The notes below the pieces were generated by a model. That model saw only the letters and a program-made list of their open reading frames with translations, was not told the origin of the DNA and ran no database searches. This document shows positions 10,390 through 18,697 of a DNA stretch of 64,000 bases, piece by piece. Position numbers and translations under genes: made by a program. The DNA is taken from assembly GCF_015244705.1 (NCBI RefSeq), contig NZ_JABCQF010000005.1:1-64000 (forward strand). Direction: 5' to 3'. Source of the stretch: Gluconobacter potus. GTDB taxonomy: Bacteria > Pseudomonadota > Alphaproteobacteria > Acetobacterales > Acetobacteraceae. How positions within the stretch are numbered: position 1 is the stretch's first letter; each line of letters begins with the position of its first letter.

Positions 10390-10413
10390 TCCTCCGGTCA
10401 GACGGAACACTGG

Positions 10414-10442
10414 AAAAGAGGGGCTTCGGCCCCTCTTTTTTT
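10414..10442 (+). terminator. Rho-independent terminator of the TonB receptor gene
   Basis: A GC-rich stem AAGAGGGGC-TTCG-GCCCCTCTT followed by a run of T, 25 bases after the receptor stop codon. The TTCG tetraloop makes this a strong intrinsic terminator. Confidence 0.92.
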
Positions 10443-10466
10443 GTCTGTCGTCCCAAACGCAGGCAC

Positions 10467-10500
10467 AAAAAAACGGGACGGATTTTCATCCGCCCCGTTT
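10467..10500 (-). terminator. Rho-independent terminator of the sulfide:quinone oxidoreductase gene
   Basis: Read on the minus strand: an 11-base-pair stem (ACGGGGCGGAT with ATCCGTCCCGT, one G-U pair), a GAAA loop, then a run of T. It lies 30 bases past the stop at 10530 and back to back with the opposing terminator at 10414. Confidence 0.88.
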
Positions 10501-10529
10501 CCCGTTCCAGCTCCCGGTAAGGGAAAAGG

Positions 10530-11765
10530 TCAGCCCGTCTCTTTGGGCGTGTGCTTGACCTTGATGTTGTAGCCTTTGAGCATTCCGTACCAGTACAGAC
10601 GGGGAAAGACTTCCGTCTTGAGGAACCAGGCGAAGCGGCTGGGCTTGCGCTGGTCATAGGGAAAGCTCGGCGCAACCTTGCCGCCATACAGAAACTCGGC
10701 CAGCACGACCTTGCCGTAAGACACCGTCAGCGGGCAGGCGCCATAACCGTCATAGCTACCCATCTGCGGGCGGCCATCGAGCGAAGCCAGCAGGTTTTCC
10801 ACAACGACCGGAGCCTGTTCGCGGGCAGCAGCGGCCGTTTTGGCATTGCTGGTTCCCAGAACGTCACCGGCGCCGAAGATGTTGTCATAGGTCTTGTGGC
10901 GCAGGACGGTCGGATCAACGTCCAGCCAGCCGGCTTCATTGGCGAGCGGGCTTTTCTTGACGAAATCCGGAGCGCTCTGCGGCGGCACGACATGCAGCAT
11001 GTCGAACTGGCGCACCACGGTCTGGTCCGTTCCGACGATCTGGAACGTGGCCTCGCGCTTCTCACCGTCCACCTTGATCAGGTTTTCCTTCAGATGAAGG
11101 TTCACGCCGTAATAGTCGATCTCGCGCTGAAGCGAAGGGACGAAATACGGCACACCGAACAGCGCGTTTCCGGCCAGCGAGAAATCGACCTCCGTGCGAT
11201 GCAGCGAACCTTCCCGACGCCAGTGATCACACGCCAGATAGACAATCTTTTGCGGCGCACCGGCGCATTTGATTGGCATGGGCGGCTGCGTGAACAGAGC
11301 CTTGCCACCATCCAGATGTCGGATGCATTCCCAAGTATAAGCAGCCGTCTCGCGCGAATAGTTGGACGTCACACCATTGCGGCCCAGCGTTTCGGGCAAG
11401 CCTTCGATCTTGTCCCAGTCGAGCTGAAGGCCGGGGCAGACAACCAGACGGCGATACTCGACAACGCGGCCACTTTTCAGCGTCACGGTATTGGCTTCGG
11501 GCTGAAAGCTCTCAACGCTGTCGCGCAGCCACGTGACATTGCGCGGAATCAGGCCGCCTTCCTGCCGCAGCGTTTCGGGCAGCGTCATCACGCCCGCGCC
11601 CACAAGGGTCCAGCCCGGCTGGTAAGCGTGAGTCGTGGACGGTTCGATGATGGCTATCGACAGATTGGCGCGCTCGCGCCTGAGCTGGGCTGCGATGGTG
11701 ATGCCGGCGGCACCGCCACCAACGATGACGACTGAGAAGCGATCCTGCTGGGTCGGGTCTGCCAT
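10530..11765 (-). CDS. Sulfide:quinone oxidoreductase, type II
   Basis: A 411-residue flavoprotein that oxidises sulfide at the membrane and passes electrons to quinone. It has an N-terminal FAD-binding Rossmann motif (VVIVGGGAAGITIAAQL, residues 12-28) and HAYQPGWTLVGAG near residue 46, typical of SQR. Both redox-active cysteines of the type II (mitochondrial SQOR-like) group are present: Cys167 in CAGAPQK and Cys344 in GACPLTVSYGK. The C-terminal amphipathic segment should anchor it to the membrane. It is monocistronic with its own terminator; no persulfide dioxygenase or rhodanese gene is adjacent. The start ATG has GGAG nine bases upstream. Confidence 0.9.
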   Translation of the reverse strand: MADPTQQDRFSVVIVGGGAAGITIAAQLRRERANLSIAIIEPSTTHAYQPGWTLVGAGVMTLPETLRQEGGLIPRNVTWLRDSVESFQPEANTVTLKSGRVVEYRRLVVCPGLQLDWDKIEGLPETLGRNGVTSNYSRETAAYTWECIRHLDGGKALFTQPPMPIKCAGAPQKIVYLACDHWRREGSLHRTEVDFSLAGNALFGVPYFVPSLQREIDYYGVNLHLKENLIKVDGEKREATFQIVGTDQTVVRQFDMLHVVPPQSAPDFVKKSPLANEAGWLDVDPTVLRHKTYDNIFGAGDVLGTSNAKTAAAAREQAPVVVENLLASLDGRPQMGSYDGYGACPLTVSYGKVVLAEFLYGGKVAPSFPYDQRKPSRFAWFLKTEVFPRLYWYGMLKGYNIKVKHTPKETG

Positions 11766-11803
11766 GTTCGGTTACTCCAACGTCATTGTACGACGGAAAG
11801 AGT

Positions 11804-12772
11804 CTAGTCCAGAAGGGCAAGTCTTTCCGTCAGAAGGGAATAGAAGGCGTCTGAATCAACGTCATTGATCCATAACGCATTCGGAACGCGATCGGTTACG
11901 TTCCACAGGTCAACAACACTCTGACCCACACACAGCGGCGCGTCGACCTCGATTTCCACATTGCAGTCGCGCCCCGAGAACAGTTCCGGCTTCAGAAGCC
12001 AGCCGATGGTGAGCGGATCATGCAGCGCACCGCCCTCCCAGCCGTATTTCAGCTTCTCGAAGCGGTCTTCCGCGCCCAGCATCCGCACCACCATGTTCGT
12101 CACCGGCGTGCCGACCGCGGCAATCGGCGCCAGACGTGCTGGGGTCGCAATGGCGCGATGCGTCACATCCAGCGGCAGGAGCGTGATGGGGATGCCGGAA
12201 TGCATGACGATCCGGGCCGCATGAGGGTCCACGAAAAAATTGAATTCTGCGGTCGGCGTGATGTTGCCGCCTTCGCGCTGGGCCCCGCCCATGGCCACGA
12301 CTCCCGCGATCCGGGACGCGATATCCGGCGCATGGGTCAACGCCAGAGCCAGGTTCGTCATCGGGCCGAGGCAGACGAGCGTGATCGCGCCCTCGGGTTC
12401 ACGACGCAGCATGTCCACGAGCCAGGTCGCGGCATCAATCGCCTGCGGCCGCAGAGTCGGCTCGGGAAGATCGGCGCCGGCCATGCCCGTTTCGCCATGA
12501 ACGTGCTCGGCGCTGATGGGCGCGCGATGCAGGGGACGAGCCGCACCTGCAAAAACAGGAATATCGGTGCGGCCTGCCAGTTCGAGCAGGGCACAGGCAT
12601 TCTTCGTCGTCAGGGCAACGGGCACATTGCCGGCAACGGTCGTGATGGCCTCGACCATCAGTTCCGGCGAGGCCAGCGCCAGCAGGATGGCAACCGCATC
12701 GTCCTGACCCGGATCGGTGTCGATGACGATGCGGCGGGGTGCGATCGGTGCGGAGCCGGCCTGTGTCATCAT
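11804..12772 (-). CDS. Nucleoside hydrolase (IunH family)
   Basis: A 322-residue enzyme expected to cleave the N-glycosidic bond of ribonucleosides to free base and ribose. The calcium-binding DTDPGQDDA motif lies at about residues 18-26, and the later family elements NFFVDPHA (about residue 178) and HDPLTIGWLL (about residue 265) supply further metal and substrate ligands. Length is typical. The start overlaps the stop of the DUF3297 gene by four bases (ATGA), so the pair is one transcription unit. Purine or pyrimidine preference cannot be read from sequence. Confidence 0.9.
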   Translation of the reverse strand: MMTQAGSAPIAPRRIVIDTDPGQDDAVAILLALASPELMVEAITTVAGNVPVALTTKNACALLELAGRTDIPVFAGAARPLHRAPISAEHVHGETGMAGADLPEPTLRPQAIDAATWLVDMLRREPEGAITLVCLGPMTNLALALTHAPDIASRIAGVVAMGGAQREGGNITPTAEFNFFVDPHAARIVMHSGIPITLLPLDVTHRAIATPARLAPIAAVGTPVTNMVVRMLGAEDRFEKLKYGWEGGALHDPLTIGWLLKPELFSGRDCNVEIEVDAPLCVGQSVVDLWNVTDRVPNALWINDVDSDAFYSLLTERLALLD

Positions 12773-13020
12773 GCTTCTTCTTCGGAGTCCTTGATCCAGA
12801 CCTCAACCGGTCCCGTAACCTTGATCGTCATCGGGCGGCCACGACGATCCAGCGTCTTGCCAACGGCCAGACGGACCCAGCCTTCGCTGATGCAGTATTC
12901 CTCGACAGTGGTGCGCTCTTCGCCCTTGAAACGGACACCGATGCCGCGCGAGAGCAGCTCTTCGTTGTAATACGGGCTGTCCGGGCTGGCGGAGAGACGA
13001 TCGGGAATGGTGTCGGTCAT
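12769..13020 (-). CDS. DUF3297 family protein
   Basis: An 83-residue soluble protein recognised as DUF3297. It has an N-terminal SPDSPYYNEE segment, a basic middle (GIGVRFKGEERTTVEEYC) and an acidic C-terminus ending in DSEEEA. The function of the family is unknown. It is the first gene of a two-gene unit with the nucleoside hydrolase, which suggests but does not prove a link to nucleoside or RNA metabolism. Confidence 0.88.
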   Translation of the reverse strand: MTDTIPDRLSASPDSPYYNEELLSRGIGVRFKGEERTTVEEYCISEGWVRLAVGKTLDRRGRPMTIKVTGPVEVWIKDSEEEA

Positions 13021-13201
13021 GGCGGGGATATCCTCGTTGTATCAGATCCGATCGTGTCGGACCGGCTCGTCAGAGGTCTTCTCTGTAGCGCCGGATGCGC
13101 GGCTCTCCAAGTCCGTCCCCGTTCCGGAACAGGACATGGCCGCTCCCACAGGACGCAGAGCGCTGCTATGAGAGACGCTCCCCGTCGGAGACAGACCTCT
13201 C

Positions 13202-14407
13202 ATGCCGTACCGCTCTTTTCGCCGCAAACCGGAGCGCCGCCTTCCCGGACTGACCGCTCTCGCATCGCTTCTGATGCTGCTGACGGCAGGAGCCGCCCTC
13301 TCCGGCTGCGCCTCGGATGACGATGGCGACAACTGGTCCGTCAGCGCTCCGGTTTCGGCCGGTCAGGCCATCCGGCTGGACTCCGTGCCGTCCCATGAGC
13401 CGGCCTCGGTCTATCGCCTGACCTATCGCAGTACGGATGCGCGCAATCCGCAGCAGCTCGTCCGCGTCTCCGCTCAGGTTCTGGTGCCGCGCGGTCGTGC
13501 GCCGGCAGGCGGCTGGCCTGTTCTGGCCTGGGCGCATGGGGAAAGCGGCCTGCACCTGACCTGCGCACCGTCCGTCATGGGGATCGGCACCGTGCAGGCG
13601 CATTTCTATGACGGCTGGCTGCGTCAGGGCTTTGCAATCGTCGCAACCGACTATCCCGGCATGGGCGAGCCCGGCGCGCCACTTCTTCTGAATGCACGCT
13701 CGGAAGGCATGAGCATGCTCGATTCCGTCCGCGCCGCCCGCGAGCGCCTGCCGGACCTGTCGGAGAACGTGGTCCTGAACGGTCATGCACAGGGTGGGCA
13801 GGCTGCCCTCGCCGCCGCCGCGATGGCCTCCACCTATGCGCCGCATTTGCGGATTCTGGGCACAATCGCCGCTGCCCCGCCCTATCTTGACGAGCAGACG
13901 GTGCAGGAGCTTCTGCACCCCAGCAATCCGCGCAGCTTCTCGCCCGCCGTGCCGGAACTGCTGACCCTGGGGCAGTCGCTGGTCGAAGCCGATCCGTCCA
14001 CGGATATCAACGAGGCCTTTACGCCCCGGGGACAGCGCCTTTTGCATGAGGCCGGGTCCATGTGCGCGTCGGATTTCTTCCCAATCGCCAAACGCTCAGG
14101 CCTGACGCCCGCAACACTGCTCGAACCCGAAGCCAGCCGTGTGCTGGCGCCGGTTTTTGACTGGGCGAAATATCCCGGCTTCTCCCTGCCCTCGCCCGTG
14201 CTCATCGAGTCCGGCGCGCAGGATCTGCACACCTCCACCAGCCAGCAGAAACGCCTCGTCACCCGTCTCTGCACCGCCGGAACCGCCGTGACGCACCGAA
14301 TTCATGACGCCAGCCATAACGGCACCCTCGCCGCCATGATTACGGAGGCCCACAGCTTTGCAGGGCAGCTTCTGCAAGGCACGAAACCCCGTTCGGACTG
14401 CAATTAA
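13202..14407 (+). CDS. Lipoprotein alpha/beta hydrolase (secretory-lipase-like) lacking the Ser nucleophile
   Basis: A 401-residue protein with a hydrophobic leader and lipobox LSGC (lipidated Cys near residue 36), followed by an alpha/beta-hydrolase domain like that of secretory lipases and esterases. The oxyanion region (VLAWAHGESG), the Asp region (ESGAQDLHTST) and the His region (HDASHNGTL) are present. The nucleophile elbow reads NGHAQGGQAAL, with Ala196 (GCA, 13787-13789) where the family has Ser. Either this is a catalytically dead, perhaps binding, protein, or it has recently lost activity. The frame is otherwise intact. Monocistronic, divergent from the DUF3297 gene. Confidence 0.8.
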   Translation: MPYRSFRRKPERRLPGLTALASLLMLLTAGAALSGCASDDDGDNWSVSAPVSAGQAIRLDSVPSHEPASVYRLTYRSTDARNPQQLVRVSAQVLVPRGRAPAGGWPVLAWAHGESGLHLTCAPSVMGIGTVQAHFYDGWLRQGFAIVATDYPGMGEPGAPLLLNARSEGMSMLDSVRAARERLPDLSENVVLNGHAQGGQAALAAAAMASTYAPHLRILGTIAAAPPYLDEQTVQELLHPSNPRSFSPAVPELLTLGQSLVEADPSTDINEAFTPRGQRLLHEAGSMCASDFFPIAKRSGLTPATLLEPEASRVLAPVFDWAKYPGFSLPSPVLIESGAQDLHTSTSQQKRLVTRLCTAGTAVTHRIHDASHNGTLAAMITEAHSFAGQLLQGTKPRSDCN

Positions 14408-14487
14408 CCAGACCAAGCACAGGGGCAGAAGATGTTTTCACCCCGGCGGGGGTCGCATCCCGGAAACACTCTGTTAGACTCTGCCGG

Positions 14488-15291
14488 ATGAATATCCTGA
14501 TTACAGGGGCCGCATCCGGCATCGGACGCGGTCTTGCCCTGAAGCTGGCCCGCCCCGGCGTTTCCCTGCACCTTTGCGATCATGCGGCAGACGGCCTGAT
14601 GGAAACGGCCTGGCAATGCGACAAACAGGGCGCCAGAGCAGTCCCAGCCGTTCTGGACACACGAAACCGGCAGGGCATGGCGGACTGGATCGCAACCGCT
14701 TCCGGCGAGCGGCTCGACATGGCGTTCCTCTGCGCAGGCATCACGGGGGGTTTGCCTCCTGAAGCCGATGACGGTCTGGTGCTGGAACGTGAAGAGCGCG
14801 TGTGGGAGATGCTCGACACCAACCTGACAGGAACGCTCAACACGTTCTTTCCGGTCGTGGCGGCCATGCACAGGCAGCAGCGGAATGGCGAGAACCTTCG
14901 GGGGCGGATCTGCGTGATGGCGTCCGTCGCGGGATTCGTCTGCTATCCCGGCACCCCCTCCTATTCCGCGTCCAAGGCCGCGCTGGACCGTTTCATCGTG
15001 GCCAATGCCGCCCATCTGCAGCGCTTTGGCATCAGCCTGACCAGCGTGTGCTGCGGATTTGTCGATACGGCCATGGTAAAGCAGAACCGTTTTCCGATGC
15101 CGGGTCTGGTGCCCACGGAAGAAGCCGTCCGCCGGATCCTGCGCGGCACGCTGCGCCAGACGCGACGGGTAATCTTCCCATCCTGGCTGGTCATGGGCTC
15201 CCGACTGATGGACCTGCTACCACCCCGGCTGGCCGAGCGGTATTATATGACCCAGCCCTCTGCCCAGCCGGCGGGAATGCCCGATTTCTGA
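14488..15291 (+). CDS. SDR family oxidoreductase
   Basis: A 267-residue classical short-chain dehydrogenase/reductase. The cofactor motif TGAASGIGRG is at residues 6-15 and CAGITGG corresponds to the NNAG-type element. The catalytic Ser lies in VMASVAGF and the Tyr/Lys pair in PSYSASKAALD (about residues 156-166). An acidic residue (CDH) at the end of the second strand hints at NAD rather than NADP, but weakly. Substrate unknown. The 80-base gap from the upstream hydrolase holds no visible terminator. Confidence 0.9.
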   Translation: MNILITGAASGIGRGLALKLARPGVSLHLCDHAADGLMETAWQCDKQGARAVPAVLDTRNRQGMADWIATASGERLDMAFLCAGITGGLPPEADDGLVLEREERVWEMLDTNLTGTLNTFFPVVAAMHRQQRNGENLRGRICVMASVAGFVCYPGTPSYSASKAALDRFIVANAAHLQRFGISLTSVCCGFVDTAMVKQNRFPMPGLVPTEEAVRRILRGTLRQTRRVIFPSWLVMGSRLMDLLPPRLAERYYMTQPSAQPAGMPDF

Positions 15292-15371
15292 CTCCCTGCA
15301 CGGCGGATAACTGACATTTTGTGTCCTATCAGTAATGACCTTCGGCGCGGTTTTATGGATAAACTGGCCGC

Positions 15372-18300
15372 ATGAATTTCTGCCGCCTGTTCATAGACCG
15401 CCCGGTCGCGACGACACTGATGTCCATTGCCATCTTCATGGCGGGCTTCATCTGCTATCCGCTCCTGCCTGTCGCCACGATGCCGGACATGACCACAACG
15501 TCCATCATGGTCGTGGCCACCCAGCCGGGCGCGGACCCGCAGCAGATGGCGACATCCGTCACCACACCTCTGGAGCGCAGGCTCGGATCGATTGCGGATC
15601 TGGAAAGTATTGAATCCGATACCAGTGCCGGACAGGCCCAGATTTTCCTTGAATTCTCGTCGTCGCGGAACATCGACGGCGCTCTGCGTGACACGCAGGC
15701 CGCCCTGCGCGCCGCGAGAGCCGACCTGCCGACCGGGACGATGGATGCCGATCCGCAGGCCTTCAAGATGGATGGTGGCGGCTTCCCGGTCTATCTGATG
15801 AGTCTGACCGGCGACCAGAAAACCCAGGCCGAGCTCTACGATATCGCCAATATCCGCATCAAACCGCTTCTGGCCGAGGTCAAGGGCGTGGGCCGTGTGG
15901 AGGTCGTGGGATCGACGAACCCCGCCGTCCGTGTCGAGCTCAATCCAGGTCCGCTCTACAAATGGGGCATCGGCTTTGAGGACGTCCGCACCGCCCTTGC
16001 CTCGGCCAATGCCTTCACGCCCAAAGGCTTCATCGACAGCAACGGGCAGCGGATGATGCTGTCCACCAACGACCAGGCCATCAACGCGTCCCAGTACCGG
16101 GACCTGATCGTTGGCTATCGCAACAATTTCTATCCGGTCCGGCTAAGCGACATCGCCACCATCACCAACAGCGTTCAGGACGTCTACCAGACCAGCTACA
16201 TCAACGGGCATCGCGCCGTTACCCTGGTCGTGACCGCCCAGCCGCATGCCAATACCGTGGCCATCGTGGACGGCATCAACGCCAACCTGACGCATCTGCG
16301 CGACGCCCTCCCCGCGGACGTCAATCTGGTCGTGGGCCTCGACACGTCGCGCTCCATCCGGGCATCCCTCGCGGATGCACGCCTGACGCTGATCCTGTCC
16401 GTCGTGCTGGTCGTACTCGTGATCCTGCTGTTCTTCCGCAAGCTGATCACAACGCTCATTCCGGCTGTAACGGTCCCCATCGCCCTCTCCGGGACACTGG
16501 CCGCCATGGCTGCGTTCAACTTCACGCTCGATGTCCTGTCACTCATGTCCCTGACCATCGCAGTGGGTTTCGTGGTCGATGACGCCATCGTCGTGCTGGA
16601 AAACATTGCCCGCCACATGGAAGAAGGGAAAGACCGCTACGAGGCCAGCCTGATCGGCGCTTCAGAAATCGGCTTCACGGTCCTGTCCATCAGCGCCTCA
16701 CTGGTCGCGGTATTCATCCCGCTGCTGTTCCTGCCCGGCAGCGCTGGCTCGATCATGTTCGAATTCTGCATGACGATGATTTCCGCCATCGTGATCTCGA
16801 TGTGGCTCTCCCTGACGCTGACGCCGATGATGTGCGCGCATCTGCTGGAAATCGACCACGGTGAGGAATCCCGGAAAGGCATCCTCGGCCACATCGCTTT
16901 CGTCACGGAAACCTCGCTGGGCTGGACGCTGAAACAGTATGGCCGGTCCATGCACTGGTGCCTGCGCCATCCGGTCCTGATGGGTCTGACCCTGCCGCTC
17001 AGCTTCGTGGTGCTGGTGGGTTCGGTCGTGCTGATGCCCAAGGAATTCATCCCCTCGCAGGACATGTCGCTGCTGGCCGGACGCATCAAGGGCGATGCCA
17101 CCATGTCATTCCAGGAAATCGACCGGCGCCTGCGGGAAATCGGCGCCATTACCCAGACGGACCCGGACGTTACATCGACAACCATCTTCAGCGACGACAA
17201 GAACAGCGGTGAACTCTACATCCACCTGAAGGAAAAGGAGGAGCGCGCGTCTGCCGAGGTCATTCTGGACCGTATCCGCAAGCGCCTGCCCGATGAGCCT
17301 GGGGCCGACATCTCGTTCTGGAGCGTTGGCGGCAGCAGCCAGGGCGGCAGCAGTTCCAAGAATACCGGCAGCTACCGCTACGTCCTGCGTGGAGACAACG
17401 TCGCCGACCTGTTCGGATATCTCCCGACCCTGCTGAGCGCCCTGCGCGCCTCGGGCAAGCTGGTCAATGTGTCTTCCACGACCGAGGGACAGTCGGTTGC
17501 GGCCTACATCACCGTTCACCGCGACACGGAAGCACGCTATGGCATCACGCCGCAGCTGATCCAAAACGTGCTGTATGATTCCTACGGCCAAGCCATCGTT
17601 TCCACGATCCACCTGCCTACGACCGAGCACCGCGTCGTCATGGTGCTGGCTCCGCAATACCGCATGGACCCCGAAATGCTCCGGCAGGTCTGGATTTCCA
17701 CGTCCGCAGGCACGGCAGCCGGTGGCGTGGCCTCCAACCTGATCCGGGTCCGCAGCGACGCCAGCACGTCCGCGAACAGCTTCACGTCCCTGGCCACGGC
17801 CTCCATCCAGAACTCGCTGGCCAACCAGATTTCGGGCAATTCCTCCAGCGGCGCCGCAGTCTCCTCCTCGACCGAGACCATGATCCCGCTGATCAACGTG
17901 GCTTCCGTCCTGTGGAAGCCACAGCCCCTCGATATCACCCATCGCGGCAGCTATTATTCCGCCAATATCTCCTTCGATCTGGCGACCGGCGTGAGCTATA
18001 ATGATGCGGTCGAACTGATCAAGCAGACCATGCAGGACACCCACGCTCCGGACGGCGTTCTGGGCGACTTCACCGGGACGGCCGGCGATACCCGCAAGCT
18101 CATGATCAATGGCGGTCTGGCGTTCCTTGCCGCGATTGCCGTGATGTATATCGTGCTGGGCATTCTCTATGAGAGCCTGATCCATCCCATCACGATTCTT
18201 TCCACCCTGCCCTCCGCCGGGATCGGCGCGGTTCTGGGGCTGTGGATCGCGGGAGAGTCTTTCAGCATCATCGCCATGATCGGCATCATCCTGCTAACGG

Positions 18301-18677
18301 GCATCGTCAAGAAGAACGCCATTCTCGTCATCGATTTTGCAATCCACGCTGAACGTATCGAAAAACTGTCCCCGAAAGATGCCATCTTCAAGGCGTCCAT
18401 TACCCGCTTCCGCCCCATTCTGATGACGTCCCTTGCCGCCGCTCTGGGCGCGGTCCCCCTCATCATCAGTAACGGGTATGGCGCGGAAATGCGCCGGCCG
18501 CTGGGCGTTTCGATCCTGGGCGGCATGGTCGTCAGCCAGCTTCTGACACTGTACACCACGCCGATCGTCTATCTATGGATGGATGCCATCGGCATGAGAA
18601 GTAAACGTCTTTGCCACTGGTTGCTCGGCCTTGTGCGTCGGCACAGCGGCACCGAGCCCTCCGCCAGACAGATCTGA
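15372..18677 (+). CDS. RND multidrug efflux permease (HAE family, MdtB/C-like)
   Basis: A 1101-residue inner-membrane proton/drug antiporter. The first helix begins at residue 12, then a large periplasmic loop, a block of helices (about 335-545), a second loop and a final block (about 910-1075). The proton relay VGFVVDDAIVVLENI with its Asp pair in helix 4 marks the HAE (organic substrate) branch rather than heavy-metal pumps. A Ser/Gly-rich insert near residues 650-660 is notable. No periplasmic adaptor or outer-membrane channel gene is adjacent, so partners must be encoded elsewhere. The stop is 20 bases before the S9 peptidase start. Confidence 0.9.
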   Translation: MNFCRLFIDRPVATTLMSIAIFMAGFICYPLLPVATMPDMTTTSIMVVATQPGADPQQMATSVTTPLERRLGSIADLESIESDTSAGQAQIFLEFSSSRNIDGALRDTQAALRAARADLPTGTMDADPQAFKMDGGGFPVYLMSLTGDQKTQAELYDIANIRIKPLLAEVKGVGRVEVVGSTNPAVRVELNPGPLYKWGIGFEDVRTALASANAFTPKGFIDSNGQRMMLSTNDQAINASQYRDLIVGYRNNFYPVRLSDIATITNSVQDVYQTSYINGHRAVTLVVTAQPHANTVAIVDGINANLTHLRDALPADVNLVVGLDTSRSIRASLADARLTLILSVVLVVLVILLFFRKLITTLIPAVTVPIALSGTLAAMAAFNFTLDVLSLMSLTIAVGFVVDDAIVVLENIARHMEEGKDRYEASLIGASEIGFTVLSISASLVAVFIPLLFLPGSAGSIMFEFCMTMISAIVISMWLSLTLTPMMCAHLLEIDHGEESRKGILGHIAFVTETSLGWTLKQYGRSMHWCLRHPVLMGLTLPLSFVVLVGSVVLMPKEFIPSQDMSLLAGRIKGDATMSFQEIDRRLREIGAITQTDPDVTSTTIFSDDKNSGELYIHLKEKEERASAEVILDRIRKRLPDEPGADISFWSVGGSSQGGSSSKNTGSYRYVLRGDNVADLFGYLPTLLSALRASGKLVNVSSTTEGQSVAAYITVHRDTEARYGITPQLIQNVLYDSYGQAIVSTIHLPTTEHRVVMVLAPQYRMDPEMLRQVWISTSAGTAAGGVASNLIRVRSDASTSANSFTSLATASIQNSLANQISGNSSSGAAVSSSTETMIPLINVASVLWKPQPLDITHRGSYYSANISFDLATGVSYNDAVELIKQTMQDTHAPDGVLGDFTGTAGDTRKLMINGGLAFLAAIAVMYIVLGILYESLIHPITILSTLPSAGIGAVLGLWIAGESFSIIAMIGIILLTGIVKKNAILVIDFAIHAERIEKLSPKDAIFKASITRFRPILMTSLAAALGAVPLIISNGYGAEMRRPLGVSILGGMVVSQLLTLYTTPIVYLWMDAIGMRSKRLCHWLLGLVRRHSGTEPSARQI

Positions 18678-18697
18678 ACCCGGACGACAAACGACCC

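Noticed and set aside
10551-11735. Plus-strand open frame of 394 residues
   Set aside because: Antisense to sulfide:quinone oxidoreductase, whose FAD motif and both cysteines are clear.
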